Below are positions 26,567 through 36,970 of a DNA stretch of 64,000 nucleotides, one piece after another. Every line of letters begins with the position of its first letter. The stretch's first letter is position 1. The position numbers and the translations under genes were made by a program. This DNA comes from Metabacillus litoralis (GTDB taxonomy: Bacteria > Bacillota > Bacilli > Bacillales > Bacillaceae): positions 372,001 through 436,000 of the forward strand of contig NZ_VOQF01000006.1 in the NCBI RefSeq assembly GCF_007994985.1, in the 5' to 3' direction. The notes under the pieces are model-generated. The model had not been told where the DNA came from and ran no database searches. It was given only the letters and a program-made list of their open reading frames with translations.

Positions 26567-27934
26567 TTAAATTAAATATTGCATAAATAAAGTTGCTAAA
26601 CCAAAATAAATTAAGATACTGAGAATATCATTAATTGTTGTGATAAAAGGTCCTGATGCAACAGCAGGGTCAACCTTTAAACGATGCATGATTAGTGGAA
26701 TGAAGGCACCAGCTATTGTTGCTACGATTAATGTAGCAAGAATCGATATCCCTACAAGAGTACCTAAGAAAATATCTCCTTGCCATATAAACACAACTAA
26801 GGTTACGACAATCCCACAAATAGTTCCAGTAATTACCCCTGTTCCAGCTTCTCGAATAATTAACTTCCCTAGAGTTTGATCTTGCGTATCACCAACAGAT
26901 ATTCTTCTAACTGCTACTGCTAAAGCCTGTGTACCTGTATTTCCGGCCATACCAGCTATTAATGGAATAAAAACAGCAAGCATTGCAACCTTGTCTAATG
27001 TCTCTTCAAATCTTCCAATTAAACTCGCAGTGAACATCCCTAAAAATAACAAAATGATTAACCAAGGTAATCTAGATTTTGCTGCAGAAAATGGTCCACG
27101 ATCCTGTGAATCTACATCTGAAACAGCCGCAAGTCTTGAGTAATCTTCACTTGCTTCTTCATCGATAACATCAACTATATCATCGACAGTAATAATTCCA
27201 AGTAAATGATCTCTAAAATCAACAACAGGAAGTGCTAAGAAATTATAGTCCTTCATCTTTCTAGCTACTTCTTCTTGATCAACAGCAACAGTAACCGAAT
27301 ATACACGCTCGTTCATTATTTCTGAAATCATTGTATCAGGTTCATTTATGATTAAATCTCTCAATGATATGACCCCAACAAGTTTTTTATCCTCATCTAT
27401 TACAAAAACATAATAAATGGTTTCTGCATTTGGAGCTTCATTCTTTAGGATTTGCATAGCAGAATGAACAGTTTGATTCGCATGTATTGCGATATACTCC
27501 GTTGTCATGATACTACCGGCAGTATATTCCTCATAATGAAGCAGCTCTCGAATTTCTTCAGCTGCACCATCTTCCATGATCGTTAAATAATTTGCAACTT
27601 GATCTTTATCTAGTTCATTTAAAACATCAACAGCATCATCGGCATACATCTGTGCCAGCATTTGTGCAGCAAAAGTGGGATCCATTTCAGATAAATATGT
27701 CTCATATTGATCATCTTCATCTTCAATATTCTCAAATACAGCAGCCATTTCTTCTGGAGATAAAAAATGATATACTATTAAGCGATCGTGACCTTCTAAT
27801 TTCACAAAGAACTTTGCTTGGTCATATGGATGCTGTTCTAAAAAGATTTCCCGAAATTGATCCATATTATTTTCTGAAATGGCGGTTAGTAATGTTCCTT
27901 CTTCAAGCTCAACTTTATCTCTCTCCTCGGACAT
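26567..27934 (-). CDS. mgtE: MgtE magnesium transporter
   Basis: The 455-residue protein has the MgtE order: an acidic N domain (residues ~1-130), two CBS domains (AGSIMTTEYIAIHANQTV and MNERVYSVTVAVDQEEVA), and a C-terminal channel of five helices with LAVFIPLIAGMAGNTGTQAL and the end FITTINDILSILIYFGLATLF. The N and CBS domains sense Mg2+ and gate the pore. GAGGAGGAGC precedes the ATG. I looked for an M-box in the upstream 260 bp and did not find one. Confidence 0.93.
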   Translation of the reverse strand: MSEERDKVELEEGTLLTAISENNMDQFREIFLEQHPYDQAKFFVKLEGHDRLIVYHFLSPEEMAAVFENIEDEDDQYETYLSEMDPTFAAQMLAQMYADDAVDVLNELDKDQVANYLTIMEDGAAEEIRELLHYEEYTAGSIMTTEYIAIHANQTVHSAMQILKNEAPNAETIYYVFVIDEDKKLVGVISLRDLIINEPDTMISEIMNERVYSVTVAVDQEEVARKMKDYNFLALPVVDFRDHLLGIITVDDIVDVIDEEASEDYSRLAAVSDVDSQDRGPFSAAKSRLPWLIILLFLGMFTASLIGRFEETLDKVAMLAVFIPLIAGMAGNTGTQALAVAVRRISVGDTQDQTLGKLIIREAGTGVITGTICGIVVTLVVFIWQGDIFLGTLVGISILATLIVATIAGAFIPLIMHRLKVDPAVASGPFITTINDILSILIYFGLATLFMQYLI

Positions 27935-28205
27935 GATAGCTCCTCCTCTCAGGTGCCATTTTAGTGAATAACCCAGACACTTCTATATATGTTTCGCCAG
28001 TTTTATCTATTATTCATCATATTGTGCTACTTATCACAAATACTATAATATTCTATTAGTTATGAATGAAGCAATAAAATCGAAAGTGTTCTTTAAGAAA
28101 ATTTCTTCTATATTCTTTGCAAATCGTTCACAATCAATTAAGATGGTTAATGATACAATGAGTTAGTACAAAATTTCAAGTTTCTAGATTAGAAAGGGAT
28201 CTCCA

Positions 28206-29381
28206 ATGACAAACGAAAAATCCCCTCAGCAGCAAATAGATTATACGTTAATATTCATCTTATTTTTATTGGCAATTGTTAGCACACTTGCTATAAATAG
28301 TGCAGAAACTACACTTCCTGAAGTGTTACAAGGTATTAATTTTTCGATGAAACAAATTCAATGGTATATCATCGGCTCAATGGCTGTTGTCGTAACAATG
28401 CTAATTGATTATGATCGCTTTAGACAATTATCATGGTACTTATATGGCTTCGGATTACTCTTATTATTAGGACTAGAAGTATTACCTGAAGGTATTGTTC
28501 AAACCATTAAAGGTGCAACAAGTTGGTATAGACTTGGACCGCTTGGTAACTTCCAACCTTCAGAGTTGATGAAGATTATTATGATCATTGTGTTAAGTAA
28601 AATTATTGCTGATCATCGTGAGAAGTATCCTAACAATACTGTTGGTGATGACTTTTTACTTATAGGTAAATTGGCTGCTACTGCTGCACCACCTGTACTA
28701 TTATTAGTGAGACAGCCAGATATGGGAATGACAATGGTAATATGTGCGATTATAGCCTCACTCATCTTAATATCAGGAATAAAATGGCGAATTATTTTAC
28801 CAGCCCTTTTTACTGTATTGTTTTCTGTTGGGGCCTTCTTGCTTATCTTTTTCAAATTTCCTGACTTTTTCCTTAAATATATTTTACGAGGTGAAGTTTA
28901 CCAGTTAAACAGATTTTACGGCTGGCTAAACCCCTATGAATATTCAGGAGAGCAAGGGTTTCAACTTGTAAAATCACTTATGGCAATTGGTTCAGGGCAG
29001 CTCGATGGTAAAGGGTATCAAAACCTTGAGGTATATTTACCAGAAGCACACACTGATTTTATCTTTGCTGTTATTTCAGAACAATTCGGTTTTATCGGTG
29101 GAAGTGTTGTAATCTCACTTTTCTTCTTATTAATATACAGAATGATTCATATCGCATTAGAAAGCAATGATCCATTTGGCAGCTACTTATGTACAGGTGT
29201 TATTGGAATGATCACGTTTCAGGTGTTTCAAAATGTTGGTATGACAATTGGACTCCTTCCTATCACTGGTTTACCTTTACCATTTGTTAGCTATGGCGGG
29301 AGTTCTTTAGCAACCTATATGGTTGCAATTGCGATTGTTCTTAATGTTCGATCACGAACACGAAAATATATGTTTGATTAA
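28206..29381 (+). CDS. RodA/FtsW/SpoVE-family SEDS protein
   Basis: The 391-residue protein has about ten membrane helices and the SEDS signatures: GATSWYRLGPLGNFQPSE near residue 105 and the C-terminal TGLPLPFVSYGGSS. Family members are peptidoglycan glycosyltransferases working with class B PBPs. RodA-like by the RLGPLGNFQPSEL and short loops, but a specific RodA, FtsW or SpoVE name is not certain without a tree. AGAAAGGGATCTCC precedes the ATG. Monocistronic, divergent from mgtE. Confidence 0.88.
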   Translation: MTNEKSPQQQIDYTLIFILFLLAIVSTLAINSAETTLPEVLQGINFSMKQIQWYIIGSMAVVVTMLIDYDRFRQLSWYLYGFGLLLLLGLEVLPEGIVQTIKGATSWYRLGPLGNFQPSELMKIIMIIVLSKIIADHREKYPNNTVGDDFLLIGKLAATAAPPVLLLVRQPDMGMTMVICAIIASLILISGIKWRIILPALFTVLFSVGAFLLIFFKFPDFFLKYILRGEVYQLNRFYGWLNPYEYSGEQGFQLVKSLMAIGSGQLDGKGYQNLEVYLPEAHTDFIFAVISEQFGFIGGSVVISLFFLLIYRMIHIALESNDPFGSYLCTGVIGMITFQVFQNVGMTIGLLPITGLPLPFVSYGGSSLATYMVAIAIVLNVRSRTRKYMFD

Positions 29382-29465
29382 AAATGGTAATGCTTAAGTC
29401 CATTGTTTTTTACCACCTTTAACACAGTCAGAAATTCACCAATATATACTTTGTCACCACACTGG

Positions 29466-29493
29466 GTACCTTATTTAAATAAGGTACTTTTTT
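29466..29493 (+). terminator. Intrinsic terminator after the RodA-like gene
   Basis: GTACCTTATTT and AAATAAGGTAC form a perfect stem followed by T6, about 85 bp after the stop. Confidence 0.8.
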
Positions 29494-29561
29494 GTGTTTA
29501 ATTTTATAATTAATATATATCGACAGGCTGCCTTCACAGTTGTTCTTGTAACGAACCATCA

Positions 29562-29632
29562 CAGTGGAATGTAGCGGAGGACACTTGACTCCTGTGGGTT
29601 CTGAGGAAAGCAAGTGTCTGGAGTGAAACGAT
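29562..29632 (+). repeat. Internally deleted relic of the 345-bp element core
   Basis: AGTGGAATGTAGCGGAGGACAC and TGAGGAAAGCAAGTGTCTGG match the left core and a right core word of the MITE-like copies, with the GC-rich middle missing. Two ends can still pair (GACACTTG with CAAGTGTC). Confidence 0.55.
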
Positions 29633-29700
29633 TTCGATACTTTGTACAAATTATTAAGGGCATAATTATTGCTAAGTGGCCTAAACAAGAGGTGAACAAT

Positions 29701-30432
29701 ATGAAAATTGATGTAATAGGAGATATTCATGGTTGTTATGATGAATTTGAAGAGTTAACACTGAAATTAGGATATGATTGGTCAACGGGGATCCCTTTGC
29801 ACCCTGATAGTCGTATGCTCTCTTTTGTCGGTGATTTAACAGATCGTGGACCTAATTCTATAAAAGTAATTGAAATAGTTTGTCGTCTTATTAAAGAAAA
29901 TAAAGCATTGTATTCTCCAGGAAACCATTGTAATAAGCTTTATCGTTACTTTCTAGGTAACAAGGTACAGATCACACACGGACTTGAAACAACTGTTGCC
30001 GAATTTGAACAGCTTCCTTCTGATAAGCAAAAAGAAATCAAATCTGGTTTTATAGCTCTTTATGAAAATTCTCCTTTGTATCAAGATCTAGATAATGGGA
30101 AGTTAATTGTTTCACATGCAGGGATTCGAGAGGATTATATCGGGAAAAACAGTAATTCTGTTAAAACATTTGTTCTTTATGGTGATATTACTGGCCAGAA
30201 AAATCCTGATGGTACTCCTGAAAGACGTGATTGGGCAAAGCATTATAAAGGAAAAGCAATGATTGTTTACGGTCACACACCAGTTAAAGATCCAAGACGA
30301 ACGAATAAGACAATTAATATTGATACAGGTGCTGTATTTGGAAACAATCTTACAGCCTATCGCTATCCTGAGGATGAAGTTATATCTGTTGAATCTACAT
30401 TACCTTATGTTGCTGAAAAGTTTAGAGAATGA
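29701..30432 (+). CDS. prpE: PrpE, bis(5'-nucleosyl)-tetraphosphatase / PPP-type phosphatase
   Basis: The 243-residue metallophosphatase carries the PPP motifs: [37 protein letters not shown] and VYGHTPV. B. subtilis PrpE (YjbP) hydrolyses symmetric dinucleoside tetraphosphates and has been linked to germination. Length matches. The ATG at 29701 follows AGAGGTGAACAAT; a longer frame from 29614 runs into the repeat relic and is rejected. Confidence 0.92.
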   Translation: MKIDVIGDIHGCYDEFEELTLKLGYDWSTGIPLHPDSRMLSFVGDLTDRGPNSIKVIEIVCRLIKENKALYSPGNHCNKLYRYFLGNKVQITHGLETTVAEFEQLPSDKQKEIKSGFIALYENSPLYQDLDNGKLIVSHAGIREDYIGKNSNSVKTFVLYGDITGQKNPDGTPERRDWAKHYKGKAMIVYGHTPVKDPRRTNKTINIDTGAVFGNNLTAYRYPEDEVISVESTLPYVAEKFRE

Positions 30433-30451
30433 AAAGGTATAATTATTAGCT

Positions 30452-30497
30452 CTTAGCCTGCCTTTCAAGGTTTTTCACCTATGAAAGCCAGGCTACA
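30452..30497. terminator. Bidirectional terminator between prpE and yjbO
   Basis: TAGCCTG and CAGGCTA with an inner TTTCA/TGAAA pairing form a hairpin between convergent stops; ATTTATTTTTCTTT follows on the plus side. Confidence 0.6.
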
Positions 30498-30527
30498 TTT
30501 ATTTTTCTTTAGTAAGTGTATCGCAAA

Positions 30528-31418
30528 TTACTTTAAAAGCTGCTTCATATCATGAGGCAGTTCTGAATGAAAGGCTAAGCTTTTTTCTAAGATAGGATGC
30601 CAAAAAGTAAGCTGTGAGCTATGTAGTGCTTGTCTATTTATTTCTGTATCATTTCCCCCATATAGTGTATCTCCACATAAAGGATAACCAATAGATGAAA
30701 GGTGAACACGAATTTGATGGGTTCTTCCTGTATCAAGAATTAGTTGAATATGAGTTTTATCATTCATTGATTTTAGTATATGAAAATGTGTAATGGCTTC
30801 TTGACCTAATTCTGTAACTTCTCTTTCAATAATACTATCTTTTTTTCGACCAATACGGCTTGAAATTGTCCCTTGGCGCTCTGTCATAACACCTTCCACA
30901 ACAGCTTCATATGTACGGTGAATTTCCTTTTTCTTTTGCTGCTCTGAAAATAATGAATGAGCGTACCTATGCTTTGCAACAAGCATTAATCCTGAAGTGT
31001 CTTTATCTAATCGATTCACAATATGTATCGTTGATAATATCTCCCTTTTTTCGTAGTAAGAAATCAATCCATTTGCAAGTGTCCCTCTCTCAAGGTTTCT
31101 TGAAGGAATAGAGGGAACATGTGGGGGCTTGTTTATAACAAGACAATGTTCATCTTCATAAACAATTGTAAAAGCAACTTGATCATCAGGCTCTAAACCA
31201 TGACCTTTTATTTCCTCTGGAAAAATAACAGTCAGCTTGTCAAGTTCCTTTAATTTATATCTAACGGTAATGTGTTCAGAATTAACCAAAATATCACCAC
31301 CATTAAATTTAATATCTGTTAATGCCCTTTTAGAAATCTTCTTTTCTTTTAAAAAATCCGATACAGTTATTCCTTCAAACTGCTTACCTATTTTCCACTC
31401 AAGTTGAAATCGTGACAT
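30528..31418 (-). CDS. yjbO: YjbO, RluA/RluD-family pseudouridine synthase
   Basis: The 296-residue protein has an N-terminal S4-like segment (VSDFLKEKKISKRALTDIKFNGGDILVN) and the synthase core. The catalytic motif is VNRLDKDTSGLMLVAK (Asp in RLD), with LDTGRTHQIRVHLSSIGYPLCGD later. It modifies uridines in rRNA or tRNA; the exact target is not readable. It belongs to the yjbM-nadK-yjbO series but stands 320 bp after nadK. Confidence 0.92.
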   Translation of the reverse strand: MSRFQLEWKIGKQFEGITVSDFLKEKKISKRALTDIKFNGGDILVNSEHITVRYKLKELDKLTVIFPEEIKGHGLEPDDQVAFTIVYEDEHCLVINKPPHVPSIPSRNLERGTLANGLISYYEKREILSTIHIVNRLDKDTSGLMLVAKHRYAHSLFSEQQKKKEIHRTYEAVVEGVMTERQGTISSRIGRKKDSIIEREVTELGQEAITHFHILKSMNDKTHIQLILDTGRTHQIRVHLSSIGYPLCGDTLYGGNDTEINRQALHSSQLTFWHPILEKSLAFHSELPHDMKQLLK

Positions 31419-31738
31419 GTTCTTTACCTACCTGTTTTAGCTTTTGTTATTTATAGTGTTCTATAATTTTTAGGGGTTACTTTGAGTTATTAGCAGGATC
31501 TTAAACTCAAGTGGAAGCAGTGATGGATTCATTTCATCACTATGGTGTTTCTATGCACATAGGAGGATATCTTCATATGCACTGAGGAGACGACGATTTG
31601 TTTTACATTGAAAAAATGATCCTAGAGCGGTAATGAACCGCTCACAGCACCATTTATAAGATCCATAAGACCACCAGAAGATTAAACACTAATTTAAATT
31701 GCTTTTTCTCATTATTGTGTTAAATCACTCTATATCTT
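31419..31738. other. 320-bp gap between nadK and yjbO
   Basis: No gene seen. On the minus strand GAGCGG/CCGCTC (31624-31642) forms a hairpin followed about 10 nt later by T-rich sequence, a possible terminator for nadK. A second hairpin (AGTGATG/CATCACT) lies at about 31515-31540. Confidence 0.45.
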
Positions 31739-32536
31739 TTACATATCTCCAACAAAAGAATCACGTACTCTTTTCCAAAATGGAAAAGGCTTAAAGCGAG
31801 CAAAGCGAACATTTTCATTCGCGACACGACATTGAATGGATTTTACATCTTTATGCAAAAGAGTTAAATGGTCGATCGTTATTTGAAAATCCACATCATT
31901 CACTGGCTTCAGCATACATGTGTGATGCTCTGGCAAAATAAGTGGTGATCCTATTGTACGAAAAACTCGATTATTAATCGATGCCATTTCCGCCAGCTGA
32001 ACGGCACGTAAAGAAGGATGTAATATCGCTCCACCTAATGCTTTGTTATATGCAGTACTTCCAGATGGGGTTGAAATACATAAGCCATCTCCACGAAATG
32101 TTTCAAATGCCTGTCCTTTAATTTCAACATCCATCACAAGAGTACCTTCAATACTTTTTACCGTACATTCATTTAGTGCTAAATATCTTGCTTCTCTTCC
32201 GCCATCATTATGGCGAATAATCACTTCTAATATTGGGTATTCAACAACTTGATAAGGTGTTTTTGCAATGGCAATAACAAGCTTCTCAATTTCATCAGGA
32301 ACCCAATCCGCATAAAAACCCAGATGCCCAGTATGAACACCTATAAAAGCAGTTTTATCTAACCTGCTTCTATATCGATGAAAAGCATATAAAAGGGTAC
32401 CATCACCTCCAACAGAAATGACAATATCTGGACAATCCTCATCATAATCTAGTTGAAAATCCAACAAGTAGGTTTTCATTTTTTGCATTATAGAATTTGA
32501 AACTGGATCACCCTTTGATGAAATTGCGAATTTCAT
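31739..32536 (-). CDS. nadK: NadK, NAD kinase
   Basis: The 265-residue enzyme phosphorylates NAD to NADP. It has the ATP-binding [15 protein letters not shown], the NE-type [10 protein letters not shown] motif and [19 protein letters not shown]. Length equals B. subtilis NadF (YjbN). The gene lies downstream of yjbM (66-bp gap) as in B. subtilis. GGGGTAATATT precedes the ATG. Confidence 0.95.
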   Translation of the reverse strand: MKFAISSKGDPVSNSIMQKMKTYLLDFQLDYDEDCPDIVISVGGDGTLLYAFHRYRSRLDKTAFIGVHTGHLGFYADWVPDEIEKLVIAIAKTPYQVVEYPILEVIIRHNDGGREARYLALNECTVKSIEGTLVMDVEIKGQAFETFRGDGLCISTPSGSTAYNKALGGAILHPSLRAVQLAEMASINNRVFRTIGSPLILPEHHTCMLKPVNDVDFQITIDHLTLLHKDVKSIQCRVANENVRFARFKPFPFWKRVRDSFVGDM

Positions 32537-32602
32537 ACAATATTACCCCTTTATAAAAGATTTCGTTCTTGATTAATATGGATAATTACATTATATACGA
32601 AA

Positions 32603-33238
32603 TTAAGGACGATTTTTATCTGTTTTTCTTGAAAAAATCACATGTGCTTCTTGAATCTCACCACGAATTTGAGACATTTCCTCATCCAAAGAATATGCTG
32701 CCTCTGCTGCACGTTTCAAACGGACTTTAATATTATCTGGTATTTTTCCGCTATATTTGTAATTTAATGAATGTTCAATAGTTGCCCAGAAATTCATTGA
32801 TAATGTTCTAATTTGTATCTCCACTAAAAGCTTTTGTTCACCTTTAATTGTTTGAACAGGATATTTTACCACAAGATGATATGACCGATAGCCACTATCT
32901 TTTTTGCTTGTGATATAATCACGTTCTTCAATTATTTCTAAGTCATTTCTGCTTCTCAGCATGTCTACAACGACCTTTATATCATCAACAAATTGACACA
33001 TCATTCTAATTCCAGCAATATCCTGCATTTCTTCATCGATGGAATTCATGTTGATACTTTTTCTTTTAGCTTTATCTAAAATACTTGCTATGGGCTTAAC
33101 ACGACCTGTCACAAACTCAATTGGTGAGTGTGAGTGCTCTAATTCATACTGTGATCGTATTCCTCTTAATTTTACTTTTAATTCCTCTACAGCTTGATTA
33201 TATGGAGCTAAAAATGATTTCCATTGTTCGCTTTGCAT
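32603..33238 (-). CDS. yjbM: YjbM/SasB small alarmone synthetase ((p)ppGpp synthetase, RelQ-type)
   Basis: The 211-residue protein is a stand-alone RelA/SpoT synthetase domain. Motifs: VTGRVKPIASILDKAKRKS (ATP site), DIAGIRMMCQFVDDI, DYITSKKDSGYRSYHLVV, and EIQIRTLSMNFWATIEHSLNYKY. No HD hydrolase or TGS/ACT domain is present, as in RelQ. It makes ppGpp/pGpp on stress and shares a unit with NAD kinase. Confidence 0.94.
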   Translation of the reverse strand: MQSEQWKSFLAPYNQAVEELKVKLRGIRSQYELEHSHSPIEFVTGRVKPIASILDKAKRKSINMNSIDEEMQDIAGIRMMCQFVDDIKVVVDMLRSRNDLEIIEERDYITSKKDSGYRSYHLVVKYPVQTIKGEQKLLVEIQIRTLSMNFWATIEHSLNYKYSGKIPDNIKVRLKRAAEAAYSLDEEMSQIRGEIQEAHVIFSRKTDKNRP

Positions 33239-33486
33239 TTACATCCCCCTTAAAAACCGTTAAGTAGGTATATTGACCAAAAAATGGAGGCAGGTAAAAA
33301 CATTTCGAAAATCTCTTTTGGAAATAAAGGATATCTCTCTGTTTTCAGAAGGCTTGCTTTTATTATAGGTCCAGTTTGAACCATAATTAACTCGCTGCAT
33401 CCTAGTAAATTCACCTACGATTTACTTATGCTAGAAACTTTCTAAGATCCTCTTCCAGCGGTAAAAGAGTTATTTCCCCGAAAAAA

Positions 33487-33864
33487 TTATGTTAATAGAA
33501 ATGCCTCAACAACCTTATTTTCCATTTCTTCACCATAGTTTGCATTATCTTTTATATTGCCTAAAAGGTATGTTAACTCATCAGATAATTCAACTAGCTC
33601 TAATTCTTGATCACCAATTTTTGCTATAACAGGAAGGTTGTCTTCCTTAGCTGTTCTTAATTCTGACCATATCGAATGTGGTAAGCTTGCATAAACAAAT
33701 GCATCACTCGAGTCGAGTATATAAATGAATGCTAAATGATCAGAATCAACAAGCATTTGACCTTTAGCTTTTAATTCACCAAATTCACTATGAGTACTTT
33801 CAGGTTCTAATACTAATGTTTTGTTGTTAATGTTTGCTTTTGTAAGTTCAATTCTTTTATTCAT
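33487..33864 (-). CDS. yjbL: YjbL, UPF0738 family protein
   Basis: The 125-residue soluble protein matches the YjbL/UPF0738 pattern (LEPESTHSEFGELKAKGQML, FVYASLPHSIWSEL, ELVELSDELTYLLGNI). Function unknown. The site AAGGAGATTACT precedes the ATG. It stands alone, divergent from yjbK, as in B. subtilis. Confidence 0.85.
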   Translation of the reverse strand: MNKRIELTKANINNKTLVLEPESTHSEFGELKAKGQMLVDSDHLAFIYILDSSDAFVYASLPHSIWSELRTAKEDNLPVIAKIGDQELELVELSDELTYLLGNIKDNANYGEEMENKVVEAFLLT

Positions 33865-33993
33865 AGTAATCTCCTTCCATTACAGTCCATGATTATTTTA
33901 CCATATTAAAAAGTTACTTGATAACATTGCGAGATATTAAAATAAAAGAGATAATAGAAAGAACTATTATACTAACTATGTGAGGTCTTAGCT

Positions 33994-34578
33994 ATGTCAC
34001 AAGAAATTGAAATAGAGTTTAAAAATTTACTAACTCAAGAAGAATTTATAAAAATAAGAGACTTCTTTAATATAAAAGAACATGAGTTTTTCTTTCAAGA
34101 AAATCATTATTTTGATACACCACAATTTTCTTTAAAAGAATTGGGTGCTGCTCTCCGGATAAGAAAAAAGCAAGATAAGTATTGTTTAACATTGAAAGAG
34201 CCTGCTGAGATAGGCTTATTAGAAACACATCAATTCATTACAGAAGAAGTTGCTAATGAGATGATTCATTCAGGCCATATAATAGAAGGTCAAATTGCAG
34301 AACGATTAAACGGACATAACATTGATTATAAAACAATTACGTATTTCGGGACACTGTCTACTACAAGAGCTGAAAAAGAATATAAAAATGGCCTTATCGT
34401 ACTAGATCACAGTCAATATTTATCAGTTGAAGATTACGAACTAGAATATGAAGTCCCAGATGAAGACGAAGGAAAAGTATTTTTTACTGATTTATTAGAT
34501 GAACTGGATATACCCATTCGTCATACTAAAAATAAAATTCGTCGTTTTTATGAGCAAAAATATAAAGAGATGGGGTAA
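33994..34578 (+). CDS. yjbK: YjbK, CYTH-domain phosphatase-like protein
   Basis: The 194-residue protein begins with the CYTH signature EIEIEFKN (ExExK), followed by charged beta-barrel strands ([45 protein letters not shown]). CYTH proteins bind triphosphates such as thiamine triphosphate or inorganic tripolyphosphate. Substrate here is not known. It overlaps nothing but is closely followed by yjbJ (4-bp gap). Confidence 0.9.
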   Translation: MSQEIEIEFKNLLTQEEFIKIRDFFNIKEHEFFFQENHYFDTPQFSLKELGAALRIRKKQDKYCLTLKEPAEIGLLETHQFITEEVANEMIHSGHIIEGQIAERLNGHNIDYKTITYFGTLSTTRAEKEYKNGLIVLDHSQYLSVEDYELEYEVPDEDEGKVFFTDLLDELDIPIRHTKNKIRRFYEQKYKEMG

Positions 34579-34582
34579 TACC

Positions 34583-35221
34583 TTGGATATAAAAATGAAA
34601 TACTATAAAACATTGATGGAACTCCAAGCATTACAGAATTTTAACAACACCTCGAACAGCATGACCAATCCTGAGTTTGACACAAACTTTCAGGAATTAC
34701 TAAAGTCATTCATTGGTCAATCTGGTGTTACATCTGTTCCTGAAAAAACGCCGGTTTCTTTAGCATCTTTACCAAGCATGATGCTAAAAACTTCGTCTCA
34801 ACTACCTATAAATATTAGTCATACATCACCAATTAGTTCAGGATCAGGTACAATCGATGATATCATTACGAAAGCATCAGCTAAATATGGAGTAGATGAA
34901 AAATTAATCCGAGCTGTTATCCAACAAGAATCAGGTTTCAAGACAAATGCAAAAAGCCACGCTGGTGCAATGGGCCTTATGCAATTAATGCCTGCTACAG
35001 CCCGTTCTCTTGGTGTAGATAACCCATTTGATGCATCTCAAAACGTAGAAGGCGGAACAAAATATTTAAAGCAAATGCTTTCTAAATACAATGGAGATGT
35101 ATCATTAGCTCTAGCTGCTTATAATGCAGGACCAGGAAACGTAGACAAATACGGTGGCATTCCCCCATTTAAAGAAACGCAAAACTATGTTCGCAAAATC
35201 ACGTCTACCTATCAAGTATAA
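34583..35221 (+). CDS. yjbJ: YjbJ/CwlQ-like lytic transglycosylase (SLT domain)
   Basis: The 212-residue protein has a variable N-terminal half and a C-terminal SLT domain. The domain shows [28 protein letters not shown] (catalytic Glu in QQES) and [15 protein letters not shown]. It cleaves peptidoglycan glycan strands; B. subtilis CwlQ also has muramidase activity. No clear signal peptide is seen, as in B. subtilis. A TTG at 34583 after GAGATGGGG is the likely start ([18 protein letters not shown]); an ATG 12 bp on is possible. Confidence 0.88.
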   Translation: MDIKMKYYKTLMELQALQNFNNTSNSMTNPEFDTNFQELLKSFIGQSGVTSVPEKTPVSLASLPSMMLKTSSQLPINISHTSPISSGSGTIDDIITKASAKYGVDEKLIRAVIQQESGFKTNAKSHAGAMGLMQLMPATARSLGVDNPFDASQNVEGGTKYLKQMLSKYNGDVSLALAAYNAGPGNVDKYGGIPPFKETQNYVRKITSTYQV

Positions 35222-35234
35222 TATGTTTAGTCAC

Positions 35235-35266
35235 ACACCTACTATTTTAGTAGGTGTTCTATTTTT
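35235..35266 (+). terminator. Intrinsic terminator after yjbJ
   Basis: ACACCTACTA and TAGTAGGTGT form a 10-bp stem followed by TCTATTTTT, 13 bp after the stop. Confidence 0.85.
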
Positions 35267-35586
35267 ATCATTGATTTTAATTAAAAATGGCAACATGCTA
35301 GAAATAAAAAGACCTTTTACAATCATCTTCGAGCGATTTGTTTGAGATATATAAACTCACTTGATAAAATATAAATACGTCATAAAGACGTTGAATTATT
35401 TTATTAATAAAAAAACGTATTTTTTTAATATGTAAAAGCTTACTTTGTTAAAGCTCAAGTTGAGTTTTAACACATTGTTGATTAAATTTTCCCATAATAT
35501 CTGATCCTAAAAAATATGGAAATCGACAACCAAAATAGGCAGAGTCCAAAGTTAAATAAATAGCAAACGTTAAAGGAGCTATCAAC
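35267..35586. other. yjbI upstream region
   Basis: No gene seen. Hairpins GTTAAAGCTCAA/TTGAGTTTTAAC (about 35448-35473) and ACGTCATAAAGACGT (35380-35394) lie here, both of unknown role. AAAGGAGC precedes yjbI. Confidence 0.4.
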
Positions 35587-36018
35587 ATGACAGATCAACA
35601 ATTAACACCATATGAGGCGATTGGAGAGCAAACACTTTCGCAGCTTGTTGATTCCTTTTATGGAAATGTCCAAAATCACCCACTGCTAGCACCAATTTTC
35701 CCAGATGATTTAACTGAAACAGCTCGGAAACAAAAACAATTCCTTACACAATATTTAGGTGGTCCACAAATTTATACAGAAGAACATGGTCACCCTATGC
35801 TAAGAGCTAGACATCTTCCTTTTGAAATCACTCCATCTCGTGCAAATGCATGGATCTCATGTATGGAAAAGGCAATGAATGAGATTGAATTAGAAGAAAA
35901 TGTGAAGGAATTTTTATTGCATCGTCTCACCCTTACTGCACATCATATGGTAAATAGTGCAGATAATGAAGATGACAATGTTCAGAAAGAGGTTAATAAA
36001 AATGAAGGACAATCATGA
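35587..36018 (+). CDS. yjbI: YjbI, group II truncated haemoglobin
   Basis: The 143-residue protein shows the trHbO pattern: [53 protein letters not shown] (proximal His in RARH) and [12 protein letters not shown]. It binds haem and oxygen. The C-terminal ~12 residues ([14 protein letters not shown]) are an extension over B. subtilis YjbI and overlap the spxH start by 17 bp, so the two are coupled. The pairing yjbI-yjbH is conserved. Confidence 0.92.
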   Translation: MTDQQLTPYEAIGEQTLSQLVDSFYGNVQNHPLLAPIFPDDLTETARKQKQFLTQYLGGPQIYTEEHGHPMLRARHLPFEITPSRANAWISCMEKAMNEIELEENVKEFLLHRLTLTAHHMVNSADNEDDNVQKEVNKNEGQS

Positions 36019-36886
36019 GAAAAAAGATGTCTCCCTCTTTTTCTCTCAGTGTAGTGGGCATCCTGATAAACCTTTAGAAATTTATATGTTTGTTGATCCT
36101 CTATGTCCAGAATGCTGGGCTCTAGAACCAATTATAAAAAAGCTACAGATTGAGTACGGACGTCTGTTCACTTTAAAATATATAATAAGTGGACGACTGG
36201 CTACTATGAATGTTTCAAAGAGAATGAGACCTGAAAAATTAGCTGAAGCATGGGAGAAAACTGCAAGTCGAACCGGTATGTCATGCGACGGAAATGTATG
36301 GCTTGATAACCCACTTTCAAGTCCGTATATTGCATCACTGGCAATTAAATCTGCCGAGCTTCAAGGGAAAAAAGCTGGACTTCGTTTTTTACGAAAGTTA
36401 CGAGAACAATTATTCATTCAAAGTAAAAATGTTTCTGATGAGAGCCTTTTAGTCGAAATTGCTGATTATGTTGGTTTAGATGTTGATGAATTTCAAAAAG
36501 ATTTACATTCTCAAAGCACCGCAAAAGCTTTACAATGTGATTTGAAAATCACATCAGAAATGGATGTCCAAGAAATACCTACACTTGCTTTTTTCAGTGA
36601 AGATGTTGATGAAGAAGGATTAAAAATAACAGGCATTTATTCATACGATATGTATGTGCAAGTTCTTAAAGAAATGATAGGTGATGTAATCAAACCTTCA
36701 CATACACCACCATTAGAAGTTTTTTTACAGTACTATCAATTTGTGGCATCAGCAGAAATTGCTACCGTATACGATATGACATTAGCAGAAGTAGAAAAGG
36801 AATTAAAAAAACTTGTACTTTCTCAAAAAGTTGAAAAAGTTCAAGCTAAATACGGAACATTTTGGAAATACAATGATATTAATTAA
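36002..36886 (+). CDS. spxH: SpxH (YjbH), ClpXP adaptor for Spx degradation
   Basis: The 294-residue protein has a DsbA/thioredoxin-like fold with [19 protein letters not shown] (CPEC pair) near residue 36, and a C-terminal helical region. B. subtilis SpxH delivers Spx to ClpXP and is controlled by aggregation and YirB. The target spxA is encoded 9 kb away. The ATG at 36002 follows AAAGAGGT inside yjbI; an upstream in-frame ATG at 35957 would make a long overlap and is rejected. A strong terminator follows. Confidence 0.92.
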   Translation: MKDNHEKKDVSLFFSQCSGHPDKPLEIYMFVDPLCPECWALEPIIKKLQIEYGRLFTLKYIISGRLATMNVSKRMRPEKLAEAWEKTASRTGMSCDGNVWLDNPLSSPYIASLAIKSAELQGKKAGLRFLRKLREQLFIQSKNVSDESLLVEIADYVGLDVDEFQKDLHSQSTAKALQCDLKITSEMDVQEIPTLAFFSEDVDEEGLKITGIYSYDMYVQVLKEMIGDVIKPSHTPPLEVFLQYYQFVASAEIATVYDMTLAEVEKELKKLVLSQKVEKVQAKYGTFWKYNDIN

Positions 36887-36899
36887 AAATAATAATTGA

Positions 36900-36966
36900 G
36901 ATGACTCCAATAAATCAGCACTCTCTTCTTTCTAGCGAGATCTGATCCAATGGGGTCATTTTTTTA
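36900..36966 (+). terminator. Terminator after spxH
   Basis: ATGACTCC and GGGGTCAT with inner ATCAG/CTGAT pairing make a long hairpin ending in T7. It lies between convergent spxH and the Nudix gene. Confidence 0.8.
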
Positions 36967-36970
36967 TGCC

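Larger units (their letters stand above)
29382..29700. other. RodA-like to prpE intergenic region with terminator and repeat relic
   Basis: Holds the terminator at 29466-29493 and a compact relic of the 345-bp element core at 29562-29632, then the prpE leader. No gene is seen on either strand. Confidence 0.6.

Noticed and set aside
27935-28205. M-box riboswitch upstream of mgtE
   Set aside because: None of the conserved M-box words are visible on the minus strand.
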